From: Geoalkalibacter sp.
GTDB lineage: Bacteria; Desulfobacterota; Desulfuromonadia; Desulfuromonadales; Geoalkalibacteraceae
Length of the DNA stretch: 46,698 bases
Direction: 5' to 3'
Assembly (NCBI RefSeq): GCF_030604225.1
Contig: NZ_JAUVWH010000007.1
Location: forward strand, 1-46,698
A program made the position numbers and the translations under genes. Under the pieces are notes generated by a model that did no database searches, was not told the origin of the DNA, and was given only the letters and a program-made list of their open reading frames with translations. This document shows positions 35,588-43,470 of the stretch, in pieces (position 1 is the stretch's first letter; every line of letters begins with the position of its first letter).

Positions 35588-36220
35588 TCAATCCTCCTCG
35601 GCGAGGATCATCAGGGCGTTGAGGATGGCCGCGGCGATGGCCGAGCCGCCCTTGCGGCCGCGACAGACAATGGCCGGCAGGCCGGAGGCGAGCAGTGCCT
35701 CCTTGGATTCCTCGGCGCCGACAAAGCCCACCGGCACGCCCACCACCAGGGCCGGGCGCACCACCCCGGCCGCCGCCAGGCGCAGCAGTTCGTAGAGCGC
35801 GGTGGGCGCGTTGCCGATGAGAAAAATTGATGCCCCATCCGCGACGCCCTTGCGCGTGGCGAGAATCGAGCGGGTGATGCCCTGGGCCTTGGCCGCGGCG
35901 GCGACATCGGCGTCGGCCACATGACAGGCGAGGCGGCCGCCCAAGGCGCCGAGGCGTGTTTTGTTGACCCCGGCCAGAACCATGTTGGTGTCGCAGAGAA
36001 TGCGCGACCCGCCGCGCAGGGCGTTCAGGGCGGCGTCCACCGCTCCCGGGGTGAACCAGGTGGTGCGGGCGAATTCGAAGTCGGCGGTGGTGTGGATCAC
36101 ACGCCGGACCACGGGCCACTGCTGCTTGTCGTAGGCATGGGCGCCGACCTCGTCATCGATGATGGCGAAGCTTTGCGCCTCGATGGCCGCCGGGTCGCGC
36201 AGAATCGCGGTGTCGTCCAT
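35588..36220 (-). CDS. cbiC: Precorrin-8X/cobalt-precorrin-8 methylmutase CbiC
   Basis: This 210-residue enzyme moves a methyl group from C11 to C12 to give cobyrinic acid. The catalytic histidine is H43 in RVIHTTADFEFA. ILCDTNMVLAGVNK, RKGVADGASIFLIGNAPTAL and VGVPVGFVGAEESKEAL are strongly conserved in CobH/CbiC. It ends two bases before the cbiM start and begins nine bases after cbiX, within the same operon. Confidence 0.95.
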   Translation of the reverse strand: MDDTAILRDPAAIEAQSFAIIDDEVGAHAYDKQQWPVVRRVIHTTADFEFARTTWFTPGAVDAALNALRGGSRILCDTNMVLAGVNKTRLGALGGRLACHVADADVAAAAKAQGITRSILATRKGVADGASIFLIGNAPTALYELLRLAAAGVVRPALVVGVPVGFVGAEESKEALLASGLPAIVCRGRKGGSAIAAAILNALMILAEED

Positions 36221-36229
36221 GGCCGCGGC

Positions 36230-36640
36230 TCAGCCGGCCTTGGCGGTGTTGAGCGAGGCCTGCCAGCCGGCCCGGGCCAGGGCGTGATCAATGCGCTCGC
36301 AGACGATTTCGCCGAGCTTGGGGTGCACGCCGAGGGGCTCGCCGAGGGCCATTTCCAGGCCGGGATAGCGGGCGGCTGCTTCCGCCATTTCTTCCGGCAG
36401 ATCCTCGAGCACGTGGGCGCCGGCGAAGAGAAAATAGGGATAGAGCAGGATGCGTTGCGCGCCCTGGGCCACGCATGCGTCGATGCCCTTTTGGATGTTG
36501 GGCGCGTGCTGTTCGCGAAACGCGACTTCGACGATGTTGAAGCCGGTGCACTCGCGCACCATGGCGGCAATGGCGTGCAGGGCGTCGTTGGCGGCGGCGA
36601 CCCGCGAGCCGTGGCCCATGAGCAAAATGGCGGTCTTCAT
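36230..36640 (-). CDS. cbiX: Sirohydrochlorin cobaltochelatase, short CbiX type
   Basis: This 136-residue chelatase inserts cobalt into sirohydrochlorin, committing it to B12. The two metal-site histidines are H10 (LLMGHGSR) and H76 (FLFAGAHVLEDLP). The length is that of the short, homodimeric CbiX form, about half of the two-domain versions. I chose the ATG at 36640 (MKTAILLMGHG), which has AAGGAG ten bases upstream. An ATG nine bases earlier sits too close to that site. It follows cbiA by five bases. Confidence 0.92.
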   Translation of the reverse strand: MKTAILLMGHGSRVAAANDALHAIAAMVRECTGFNIVEVAFREQHAPNIQKGIDACVAQGAQRILLYPYFLFAGAHVLEDLPEEMAEAAARYPGLEMALGEPLGVHPKLGEIVCERIDHALARAGWQASLNTAKAG

Positions 36641-36645
36641 GGAAA

Positions 36646-38007
36646 TCATGCTCCTTTGCGGCAAAAATTGACGAAATGGGCGGCAGCCGCGGGATGGCTG
36701 CCGAAGTGCAGATGAACGTAGCTGCCCAGCACGTTGCCCCGGCGGTAGCCTTCGTCGGGCAACAGCTCCCCGTCGCGGCGCGTCAGGCGATAGGTGCGCG
36801 CGACCTCGGGCGGCATGGCCATCTCCGAGTAGTGAAATTCGTGGCCGCGCAGGCGCGTGCCCGCCGGTCCCAGCAGGCCGTCGGCGGTCAGGGTCACTTC
36901 CCGGTAGCCGAGGGCCTTGCGCCGTTTGAGCAGCGTCGCGCGGGCGGGAAATACCCCGGCCATGGCCTGGCCGTCGATGCTTTCACCAAGCAGCATCAGA
37001 CCGCCACATTCCGCGTAGATGGGAAGTCCCCGCTCCGCCGCTTGGCGGAGCGCGGCGAGCAGGGTGGTATTGGCGGCCAACTGCGCGGCGTGGAGTTCGG
37101 GGTAGCCGCCGCCCAGGTAGAGGCCGTCGATGTTGTCCGGCAGCCGCTGGTCGCGCAGGGGCGAAAAAAATACCAGTTGGGCGCCGGCGGCTTCCAGCAG
37201 TTCGAGGTTGTCCGGGTAGTAGAAACAGAAGGCCTGGTCGCGGGCCACGGCGATGCGCGCCCCGTGGTTTGCCCGCGGGGCCGGGGCGCAGTTGTATGGG
37301 ACGCAGGGGGCCGATGGGACGCAGGGGACAAGTCGGTCGAGATCGACGTGGCGCTCCAGCCAGTCAGCGAGGCGCTGGTGGAAATCCTCGCCGGGCGCGG
37401 CATCCTCGGCGGTGACCAGGCCGAGGTGGCGTTCGGGCAGGCTCAATTCGGCGTCGCGCGGCAGGCAGCCGAGCAGGGGCGGCAGGCCAGCCACGGAGGC
37501 AAAGGCTTGCCGCAGGATTGCGGCGTGGCGGGGACTGCCGACGCGGTTGCAGATGACCCCGGCAAATTGCAGGCGCGGATCGAAACGGGTGAAACCCTGG
37601 GCGAGGGCGGCGGCGCTGCGCGCCTGGGCGCGGGCGTCGATGACCAGCAGCACCCGGGCGCCAAGCCAGCGGGCGATCTCGGCGCTGCTGCCCTGGTCAT
37701 CATGGCCGGAGGCTCCGTCGAACAGGCCCATGACGCCTTCGATGATTGCGATATCCGCGTCCCGGCTGCCGCGCGCAAAAAGATCGCGCACGGTTGTTTC
37801 ATCGCACATCCAGCCGTCGAGATTGCGCGACGGGCGCCCGCAGGCGGCGGCATGGTGGCCGGGATCGATGAAATCGGGACCGACCTTGAAAGGTGCCACC
37901 CGCAACCCGCGTCGGCGCAGGGCGGCCAGCAGGGCCAGGGTCAGGGTGGTCTTGCCGCTGCCGCTCGCCGGGGCGGCGACCAGGACGCTGGGAATCGCCT
38001 CAGCCAT
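36646..38007 (-). CDS. cbiA: Cobyrinate a,c-diamide synthase CbiA
   Basis: This 453-residue amidotransferase makes the a,c-diamide using glutamine and ATP. The N-terminal ATPase domain has a P-loop in APASGSGKTT and FKVGPDFIDPGHH, then EGVMGLFDG. The C-terminal type 1 glutaminase-like domain has its nucleophile in YAECGGLMLLG, and GHEFHYSE follows. Between them is an unusual Pro/Cys linker (PCVPSA then PCVPYN) produced by two 14-base direct repeats 18 bases apart. It overlaps cobC by eight bases. Confidence 0.94.
   Translation of the reverse strand: MAEAIPSVLVAAPASGSGKTTLTLALLAALRRRGLRVAPFKVGPDFIDPGHHAAACGRPSRNLDGWMCDETTVRDLFARGSRDADIAIIEGVMGLFDGASGHDDQGSSAEIARWLGARVLLVIDARAQARSAAALAQGFTRFDPRLQFAGVICNRVGSPRHAAILRQAFASVAGLPPLLGCLPRDAELSLPERHLGLVTAEDAAPGEDFHQRLADWLERHVDLDRLVPCVPSAPCVPYNCAPAPRANHGARIAVARDQAFCFYYPDNLELLEAAGAQLVFFSPLRDQRLPDNIDGLYLGGGYPELHAAQLAANTTLLAALRQAAERGLPIYAECGGLMLLGESIDGQAMAGVFPARATLLKRRKALGYREVTLTADGLLGPAGTRLRGHEFHYSEMAMPPEVARTYRLTRRDGELLPDEGYRRGNVLGSYVHLHFGSHPAAAAHFVNFCRKGA
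37296..37327. repeat. In-frame direct repeat in the CbiA interdomain linker
   Basis: ATGGGACGCAGGGG occurs at 37296-37309 and again at 37314-37327. The 18-base period equals six codons, so the frame is kept and the protein shows a six-residue repeat (PCVPSA, PCVPYN). TGGGACGCAGG-type units look like a dispersed repeat that has been captured in coding sequence. Confidence 0.65.
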
Positions 38008-38602
38008 TAAGCAGTCTCACCACCGCGTTGCCGTCGGCGAAATAGTCGATGAGGTTGAGACAGGCATAATCCTGTTCGATGGCGAACATCTGCTTGAGGG
38101 GAGCGCCGATGGCGTCGAGGAGGATCACGCGATTGACGCCGCCATGGCCCACCAGCACGATTTCCTCGCCGCGATGCCGCGCGACGAGGGCGTGCAGGGC
38201 CGGTCGCACGCGCTTCGCCATCTCGGCGAGGCTCTCGCCGCCGGGCACGCGGTAGTTGACCAGGTCGCTGAGGCGCGCCTGCCACTGGTCGGGGTAGAGA
38301 TCCTGCAATTCCTGCCAGGTGCGTCCTTCCCAGGCGCCGATGTGCAGTTCGCGCACCTCCGGCAGCAAGACCGGCTCCAGGCCGCGGGCGGTCGCGATAC
38401 AGCGGGCGGCGTAGGCGCAACGCGACAGGTCGCTGCTGTAGACCGCGGCGAGGGGGCGCTCGGCGAGACGCGCGGCAAGCTGCTCGGACTGGCTGCGCCC
38501 GAGGGGCGTGAGAGCCACGTCGGCCTGGCCGTTGTAGCGCTTGTTGCCGAAGCCTTCGACCTGGCCGTGGCGCATGAGGTAGACGCGGGTGTGGGACGTC
38601 AT
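38000..38602 (-). CDS. cobC: Alpha-ribazole phosphatase-type histidine phosphatase CobC
   Basis: This 200-residue member of the histidine phosphatase (phosphoglycerate mutase-like) family has the catalytic RHG at 11-13 (LMRHGQ), the YNGQADVALTPLG segment, ELHIGAWEGRTW, and a second histidine in VLVGHGGVNR. Its place between cobS and cbiA indicates the dephosphorylation of alpha-ribazole phosphate or adenosylcobalamin phosphate. Overlaps of four and eight bases with its neighbours show tight coupling. Confidence 0.92.
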   Translation of the reverse strand: MTSHTRVYLMRHGQVEGFGNKRYNGQADVALTPLGRSQSEQLAARLAERPLAAVYSSDLSRCAYAARCIATARGLEPVLLPEVRELHIGAWEGRTWQELQDLYPDQWQARLSDLVNYRVPGGESLAEMAKRVRPALHALVARHRGEEIVLVGHGGVNRVILLDAIGAPLKQMFAIEQDYACLNLIDYFADGNAVVRLLNG

Positions 38603-39354
38603 GCGCCGAGAACCGCCAGCATCAGCAGCAGGGTCAGCACTTCCACGACTTCCGTGGCGGCGCCGAGAACATCGCCCGTCACCCCGCCGAGGCGCGCCTC
38701 GAAAAAGCGCAGCAGCACCATGGCCGCCAGGCCGATGAGGAACACGAGGAAGATGCCCTTGAGGCCGAAGAGGACCAGCGCCGCGAGGAGCAGGGTCGCC
38801 GTGCCGATGAGAAATTCACGCTCGCCGGCATGGTCGACGAAGGCGCCGCCGGTGCCGCCCTCGGGGCGGATGTAGCGGCAGAAGGAAGCCAGCACCACCT
38901 GAATCCAGCGCCCCGCGCAGGGCATGAAGAGCAGGGCCGCGGCCTTGTATCCCTCGGGCAGGTTGTAGAGGGACAGGTACTTGAGCAACAGCACCATGAC
39001 CAGGCCGATGACGCCCATGGCGCCGACGCGGCTGTCCTTCATGATGCGCAGGATGCCCTCGCGGTCCTTGCCGCCGGCCAGGCCGTCGACCAGATCCGCC
39101 ATGCCGTCGAGATGCAGGGCGCCGGTGGCGGCGATGAGCAGCAGGATCAGCAGGCAGTCGAGGACCGCGCGCGGCAGAAAGGCGCCCAGCGCCCAGTTGA
39201 GCACCACCAGGCCCAGACCCAGGATCAGGCCGACGGCGGGAAAAAATGCCATGCTGCGGCCGAGGCGCTCCGGGGGCGCTTCCACGCCGCGCGCCACCGG
39301 AAAGCGGGTCAGAAAAGCCCCGGCGATGCGTAGTTCCTGCCATTCTGTTTTCAT
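38599..39354 (-). CDS. cobS: Adenosylcobinamide-GDP ribazoletransferase (cobalamin synthase) CobS
   Basis: This 251-residue polytopic membrane enzyme joins adenosylcobinamide-GDP and alpha-ribazole. The metal-binding [22 protein letters not shown] stretch and the following [15 protein letters not shown] are diagnostic of CobS. FLTRFPV near the N-terminus also matches. Six or so hydrophobic segments are visible. It overlaps cobT and cobC by four bases each. Confidence 0.95.
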   Translation of the reverse strand: MKTEWQELRIAGAFLTRFPVARGVEAPPERLGRSMAFFPAVGLILGLGLVVLNWALGAFLPRAVLDCLLILLLIAATGALHLDGMADLVDGLAGGKDREGILRIMKDSRVGAMGVIGLVMVLLLKYLSLYNLPEGYKAAALLFMPCAGRWIQVVLASFCRYIRPEGGTGGAFVDHAGEREFLIGTATLLLAALVLFGLKGIFLVFLIGLAAMVLLRFFEARLGGVTGDVLGAATEVVEVLTLLLMLAVLGA

Positions 39355-40412
39355 TGGTCCCTCCCGCGACTGACACCGGCTTCGTCGAACGTCTGGATTT
39401 CACGCAGGCCGCGCAGGGCGGCTTCGATGAGGCTCATGGCCAGGGCGGCGCCGGTGCCTTCGCCGAGGCGCATGTGCAGGTCGAGAATGGGCTGCTGGGC
39501 CATGCGTTCGAGCAAGACCGCGTGGCCGACTTCCACCGAGCGATGGGCGGCGAACACATACTCGCGTACCTGCGGGTGCAGTTCGCAGGCGATGAGCGCG
39601 CCGGCGGTGGAAATGAAGCCGTCCACCACCACCGGCAGGGAACGCGCCGCGCAGCCCAGCACCAGTCCGGCGATGCCGCCGATCTCGAAGCCGCCGACCT
39701 TGGCCAGCACGTCGAGGGGATCCTGGGGATTGGGCTGGTTGACGCGCAGGCCTTCCTCGATGACGGCGATCTTGTGCCGCAGGGCGGCATCGTCGATGCC
39801 CGTGCCGCGATGGGTCACCTGGGCGACGGGCAAGCCGCTGAACAGCGCGGCGATGGCCGCCGAAGGCGTGGTGTTGGCGATCCCCATGTCGCCGGTGCCG
39901 AGCAGGTCGACGCCGGCGTCCGCCGCCGCATCGGCCAGGGCGATGCCCGTTTCCACCGCCGCAAGCGCCTGGGCGCGGGTCATGGCCGGGCCGCGGCGGA
40001 AATTGGCGGTGCCGGGGGCGATCTTGCGGGCGATCAAGCCCGGCTGCGCGCCGAAATCATGATCCACGCCCATGTCCACCACCCGCACCTCGGCGCCGGC
40101 GTGCCGGGCCAGGGCGTTGACCCCGGCCCCGCCGGCGAGGAAATTGTAGACCATCTGCGGCGTCACCTCGCGGGGGAAGGCGCTCACCCCTTCCTCGGCC
40201 ACGCCGTGGTCGCCGGCGAAGGTGTAGATTTCCTTGCGGCGGATATCCTCGCGGCCGGTGATGGCGACATAGCGGCGGGCGAATTCCTCCAGTCGGCCCA
40301 GGGAGCCGCGCGGTTTGGTCTGGCGGTCGAGGCGCGCCTGCACGGCGGCCATGCGCTCGAGGTCGACGGGGCGGATGGCCGACAGGGCCTGGACCAGGGT
40401 GGGGGCGGGCAT
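39351..40412 (-). CDS. cobT: Nicotinate-nucleotide-dimethylbenzimidazole phosphoribosyltransferase CobT
   Basis: This 353-residue enzyme activates the lower ligand base. [12 protein letters not shown] near residue 33, [33 protein letters not shown] and the C-terminal [12 protein letters not shown] (with the likely catalytic glutamate) are typical CobT motifs. I chose the ATG at 40412, which has GGAG nine bases upstream. A TTG eight codons earlier is in frame but lacks a ribosome site. No enzyme for making the base itself (BluB or Bza type) is in this window. Confidence 0.95.
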   Translation of the reverse strand: MPAPTLVQALSAIRPVDLERMAAVQARLDRQTKPRGSLGRLEEFARRYVAITGREDIRRKEIYTFAGDHGVAEEGVSAFPREVTPQMVYNFLAGGAGVNALARHAGAEVRVVDMGVDHDFGAQPGLIARKIAPGTANFRRGPAMTRAQALAAVETGIALADAAADAGVDLLGTGDMGIANTTPSAAIAALFSGLPVAQVTHRGTGIDDAALRHKIAVIEEGLRVNQPNPQDPLDVLAKVGGFEIGGIAGLVLGCAARSLPVVVDGFISTAGALIACELHPQVREYVFAAHRSVEVGHAVLLERMAQQPILDLHMRLGEGTGAALAMSLIEAALRGLREIQTFDEAGVSRGRDQ

Positions 40413-40438
40413 GGGGATTTTCTCCAAAAAATACAAGG

Positions 40439-40957
40439 TTATTTTAGGCGCAATGGGCAGCCCGCGGCGACCAGCCAGGCCTCGTCGGCCACGGCGGCCA
40501 GGCGCTGGTTGGCGGTGCCGGCCAGGTCGCGGAACAGGCGCGCCAAGCGGTTTTCCGGCACGATGCCGCTGCCGACCTCGTTGCTCACGAGAAACACCGG
40601 GATCTTTATGCCCGGCAGCACGGCGGCCAAGCGGTCGACGGCTTCAAGAATCTTGTCCTGATCTTCCTCGTGCTGAAAGAGCAGGTTGCTCAACCACAGG
40701 GTGACGCAATCGAAGAGCACTGCGCCGTAACCCGAAGCCTCTGCCAGGGCGCGGGCAATCTCCAGGGGTTCCTCGCGGGTCTGCCAGCGCACGCCGCGCT
40801 CGGCCTGATGGAGGCGGATGCGCTCGGCCATCTCCGCATCGGCGGCCTGGGCGGCGGCCAGGTAGAGCAGGGGGCCGGAGCAGGCTTCGGCCCGGCGCTG
40901 GGCGAAGCCGCTCTTGCCCGAGCGTGCCCCGCCGGTGATGAAAACCACAGGTGCCAT
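40439..40957 (-). CDS. cobU: Adenosylcobinamide kinase / guanylyltransferase CobU
   Basis: This 172-residue bifunctional enzyme phosphorylates adenosylcobinamide and converts it to the GDP form. The P-loop is GGARSGKS (9-16). H50 in [10 protein letters not shown] is the likely guanylylated histidine. [13 protein letters not shown] and [19 protein letters not shown] are strongly conserved. It lies five bases after cobO and 26 bases before cobT. Confidence 0.95.
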   Translation of the reverse strand: MAPVVFITGGARSGKSGFAQRRAEACSGPLLYLAAAQAADAEMAERIRLHQAERGVRWQTREEPLEIARALAEASGYGAVLFDCVTLWLSNLLFQHEEDQDKILEAVDRLAAVLPGIKIPVFLVSNEVGSGIVPENRLARLFRDLAGTANQRLAAVADEAWLVAAGCPLRLK

Positions 40958-40962
40958 GGCGT

Positions 40963-41484
40963 CTAGAACTCCACGCCGCGTCGCGCGGCGATGCCCTGAT
41001 CAAAGGGATGCTTGATCTTATCGACGCGGCTGACCAGGTGAGCGCGTTCGATCACCTCGGGCCGGGCGTTGCGCCCCGTCAACACCAGTTCCGTGCCGGG
41101 GGGGCGCTCGTCGAGAAATTGCAGAAAGTCGCCTAGGTCGAGCAATTCGCGGTGCAGGACGCCGTTGATCTCATCGAGCACCACCAGGTCGTAGGGTTCC
41201 TTCGCCAGTCGCCGTTTGACCTCGGCAAAGGTTTCCGTGACGCTGCGCCGCAGCAACTCCCGGTCCCGGCTCTGGTAAATGCCGCCGACCCCGGCGCTGA
41301 GGATGTCCAGACCGGGACTCTTTTCCAGGAAACTCACTTCCCCGCCGGCGGGCTGCTCGGTCTTGAGAAAGCGCACCAGCAGAACGCGCAGTCCCTGACC
41401 GAGAGCGCGCACCACCAGCCCCAGGGCGGCGGTGGTCTTGCCCTTGCCCTCGCCGGTATAGACCTGAATCAATCCCGCTTCCAC
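40963..41484 (-). CDS. cobO: Corrinoid adenosyltransferase CobO (BtuR/CobA type)
   Basis: This 173-residue enzyme transfers the adenosyl group from ATP to reduced corrinoids. The P-loop GEGKGKTTAALG is near the N-terminus, and VVLDEINGVLHRELLDL and RNARPEVIERAHLVS are family signatures. It is the first gene after the cobalamin riboswitch. AAGGA is followed by five bases and a GTG at 41484, better spacing than the ATG two codons earlier at 41490, which abuts the same site. Either start gives a complete protein. Confidence 0.94.
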   Translation of the reverse strand: MEAGLIQVYTGEGKGKTTAALGLVVRALGQGLRVLLVRFLKTEQPAGGEVSFLEKSPGLDILSAGVGGIYQSRDRELLRRSVTETFAEVKRRLAKEPYDLVVLDEINGVLHRELLDLGDFLQFLDERPPGTELVLTGRNARPEVIERAHLVSRVDKIKHPFDQGIAARRGVEF

Positions 41485-41507
41485 GCGCATCCTTTTCGTG
41501 TGCCACG

Positions 41508-41540
41508 AAAAAACCCCGGTCTCCGCGAAAGAGGCCGGGG
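41508..41540 (-). terminator. Intrinsic terminator in the cobalamin operon leader
   Basis: On the minus strand the stem CCCCGG/CCGGGG (41535-41540 with 41514-41519) is extended by CTC/GAG around a CGCGAAA-type loop. TTTTTT follows (complement of 41508-41513). It lies between the riboswitch aptamer and cobO, exactly where an expression platform is expected. It should end transcription when adenosylcobalamin is bound. Confidence 0.8.
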
Positions 41541-41596
41541 TTCATGAAGGCGAACGACAGGCCCCACCCCTTCCCGCGAAGGATGAGCAAACCGGC

Positions 41597-41775
41597 GTTC
41601 GGGCAGGTCTCCTGGCTTGCGGATCCTCCTACTGGCCGGGGCCTTCCCGTTTCTCGAGGAAACAGTGGCATGTCGTCCGGCGTTCGTCACCGCTTACAGT
41701 TGCGGGGCAGCGAGGGATTCGCACCCTCTTCCCTATTCTCCCGCCGTCGCCGTGGCTGGGGCGGGCACCCGAAAC
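41597..41775 (-). promoter_or_regulatory. Cobalamin (AdoCbl) riboswitch upstream of cobO
   Basis: The minus strand has the B12 box AAGCCAGGAGACCTGCC (41602-41618) near its 3' end. It also has the conserved core CCCCGCAACTGTAAGCGG (41690-41707), preceded by GTGCGAATCCCT. The ends GTTTCGGG and CCCGAAC can pair as P1. These are the invariant parts of the cobalamin aptamer. A terminator and then cobO follow, so the likely mechanism is transcription attenuation of the whole 20-gene operon by adenosylcobalamin. Confidence 0.93.
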
Positions 41776-41802
41776 AAAAATGGTTCTATGGACGTAAATG
41801 AG

Positions 41803-41827
41803 AGACAAAGCCTCTTGTAGCAGAGGC
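41803..41827 (-). terminator. Weak hairpin after engB, overlapping the B12 promoter
   Basis: On the minus strand GCCTCT-GCTACA-AGAGGC forms a 6-bp stem followed by TTTGTCTC. It lies 27 bases after the engB stop and could be a weak terminator. It overlaps the -10 of the candidate cobalamin operon promoter, so it may act instead as part of the operon's 5' leader. Confidence 0.4.
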
Positions 41828-41842
41828 ATGGAATTCTGTCAA
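41814..41842 (-). promoter_or_regulatory. Candidate sigma70-type promoter of the cobalamin operon
   Basis: On the minus strand a perfect -35 TTGACA (41837-41842) is 17 bases from TACAAG (41814-41819), a 4-of-6 match to the -10 consensus. The start of transcription would fall near 41807, about 30 bases before the riboswitch. It lies just after the engB stop codon. Confidence 0.6.
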
Positions 41843-41853
41843 TGGTCGAAAAA

Positions 41854-42450
41854 TCAAGGATTTTCCTCCGGGGCAAGGGCCTGGGCGACCCGCTCCCAGA
41901 CTTCCTCGCGACCCTCGCGGCTGGTGGCGGAGAACAGGGTGAAGGCATCCACCGGCAGGGCGCAGGCCTCGGCGATTTTCTTAAGAAGAGCCGGCCGCCG
42001 GCCCCGTGTCACCTTGTCCGCCTTGGTCACCACCAGGATGGTCGGGATCTGGTATTCCTCGAGCCAATCGAGAAATTGCAAATCCTCCTCGCTGGGAATC
42101 CGCCGGATGTCGAGGATCAGCACCACGGCCCGCAGGCTGCGACGCTTTTCGAGGTAGGTGCGGATCATCGGTCCCCAGGCGCGCTTGACCGCCAGGGGCA
42201 CCTTGGCGAAGCCGTAGCCGGGCAGGTCGACCAACTGGAAGGCGTCGTTGACGGTAAAGAAGTTGAGCAGTTGGGTGCGCCCCGGCGTCGAGGAGGTGCG
42301 CACCAGGCCGCGGCGCCCGAGCAGGCAGTTGATCATCGAGCTTTTGCCGACGTTGCTGCGTCCGGCAAAGGCGATTTCCGGCAGGCTTTCCTCGGGATAG
42401 TGCTCGGGGTGGACGGCGCTTTTGAGAAATTCGGCGGATTTTATGTGCAA
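41854..42450 (-). CDS. engB: Ribosome biogenesis GTPase EngB (YihA/YsxC)
   Basis: This 198-residue GTPase is needed for large ribosomal subunit assembly. G1 is AGRSNVGKSS, with TSSTPGRTQ (G2) and LVDLPGYGFAKV (G3), then VVTKADK (G4) and a late SATSREG (G5). The start is a TTG at 42450, supported by GAGG seven bases upstream and by the typical xHIKSAEFLKSA beginning. Any transcription past its stop would run into the cobalamin leader, although a weak hairpin lies between. Confidence 0.95.
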   Translation of the reverse strand: MHIKSAEFLKSAVHPEHYPEESLPEIAFAGRSNVGKSSMINCLLGRRGLVRTSSTPGRTQLLNFFTVNDAFQLVDLPGYGFAKVPLAVKRAWGPMIRTYLEKRRSLRAVVLILDIRRIPSEEDLQFLDWLEEYQIPTILVVTKADKVTRGRRPALLKKIAEACALPVDAFTLFSATSREGREEVWERVAQALAPEENP

Positions 42451-42845
42451 ATTGGAACCTCAAGGAATAAAAGGTTTGCATGTGGCTGCTTGGCAAGCGC
42501 GGCGCGCATGTTAGCATGTTTAGGGCTCAGGGGCGAGAGAATCCGGGGTTTTTTCCGCGGGCGACACCGGGCGTACGTCCCGCCGATCAAGCTCGGGCGA
42601 CCTCGATTTTCTTGGGCTGACCGCAGGTGGAAACGGGGAAAAACCGTTGAATTTTTTTTCAAAAACTGCTAAGAGATGATGCTGGCAGCAGCCATTTAAA
42701 AGGTAGCTAATTCGCCGGGCAATATTCGGCGGCTTGACTCCAGGGTCGGTCAAGGACGTCTTCCGCTTGATCCTAGGATGCCCGACGGAATTTTTCTTTT
42801 CAGAACTTCTGTCATTTGATTAACAATAAAAAGGAGATTTTTGAA
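42451..42845. other. 395-base noncoding region between engB and the secreted protein gene
   Basis: I find no gene here. The engB ribosome site GAGG is at the left end. A small AACGG/CCGTT hairpin followed by eight T (42632-42659) could terminate plus-strand transcripts. A CGCCG/CGGCG hairpin with a nine-base loop follows near 42713-42731, and ATCCTAGGAT (42770-42779) is a perfect palindrome. AAGGAG at 42831-42836 serves the next gene. I looked for c-di-GMP and cobalamin riboswitch cores and did not see them. Confidence 0.5.
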
Positions 42846-43301
42846 ATGAATGTCTGCAAGTGGCTGCGCCTTGTCGCCATCCCTATGCTGGTCCTGGCCC
42901 TGCTGGTCGGTACCGCCGTGGGGGCCTCCGCCCGTTCGGGCAAATTTGTCACCATCGATGGGCAGGAAATCAGCTTTTTTCGCATCGAGGACCGCAGCGT
43001 CATCAAGGGTTGGCTGAATGGCACCGCCATCGAGGTTCCCATGGATTCCGTCGGCGAGGTCGTCTTTTTCGAAAGCCCCAATGCCAGTTACAGCATGTTC
43101 GGCAACGACATCAGCGCCGGCGAGATCGAATTGACCCGCAAGGTCGACGGTCGCAAGTTCATCGTGCAGGACGCCTTTCTTCCTTCCAATTGTGACTGCA
43201 CCTATCTGACCTACGCCTTTCGCAATCCCTTCACCGACGAAATCAATCGCAGCAACATCGCCATCGACGGCCTGCGTCGCATCGTCTTCGACGATCGCTG
43301 A
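42846..43301 (+). CDS. Secreted protein of unknown function
   Basis: This 151-residue protein has a clear signal peptide (basic start, hydrophobic core about 8-25, likely cleavage after ASA near residue 29). The mature part is about 120 residues, beta-rich in appearance and acidic, with no family I recognise. Two close cysteines (SNCDCTYLTY) could form a disulphide or hold a ligand. AAGGAG lies about nine bases upstream of the ATG. The frame is open ten codons upstream from a TTG but the signal peptide favours the ATG. It is a single-gene unit with a strong terminator after it. Confidence 0.8.
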   Translation: MNVCKWLRLVAIPMLVLALLVGTAVGASARSGKFVTIDGQEISFFRIEDRSVIKGWLNGTAIEVPMDSVGEVVFFESPNASYSMFGNDISAGEIELTRKVDGRKFIVQDAFLPSNCDCTYLTYAFRNPFTDEINRSNIAIDGLRRIVFDDR

Positions 43302-43328
43302 GCCGCGTTTCCGTGCAAGGGTTTCAAG

Positions 43329-43361
43329 GGCAGGTTCGCCGCGGGTGGATCTGCCTTTTTT
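43329..43361 (+). terminator. Intrinsic terminator after the secreted protein gene
   Basis: GGCAGGTTCGCC pairs with GGTGGATCTGCC around a GCG loop. The 12-bp stem includes three G-T wobbles, and TTTTTT follows directly. It begins 27 bases after the stop codon and isolates this gene from ferritin. Confidence 0.8.
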
Positions 43362-43377
43362 CGTTATTGGCCCTGCC

Positions 43378-43421
43378 TGGACAAACCCGACATGCCTGGT
43401 ATAAATTGACCGGATCGGTCA
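43378..43421 (+). promoter_or_regulatory. Ferritin promoter with an overlapping palindromic operator
   Basis: TGGACA (43378-43383) and TATAAA (43400-43405) are 16 bases apart, a good -35/-10 pair. Immediately after the -10 lies TGACCGGATCGGTCA (43407-43421), a 6-bp inverted repeat with a three-base centre, placed over the likely start of transcription. That position suits a repressor. The GACCG/CGGTC form resembles operators of TetR-type regulators, but no regulator gene is nearby. Confidence 0.55.
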
Positions 43422-43470
43422 GTCTCTCAACGACCCCAAGCCTTTATTCAACCTTTGCGGAGGATTTGCC

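Noticed and set aside
37296-37327. CRISPR-like repeat
   Set aside because: There are only two 14-base copies with a four-base gap inside a coding gene, which is not a CRISPR array.
42451-42845. c-di-GMP (GEMM) riboswitch before the secreted protein gene
   Set aside because: I looked for the GGGACGCAAAGCC-like core and paired elements and did not find them.
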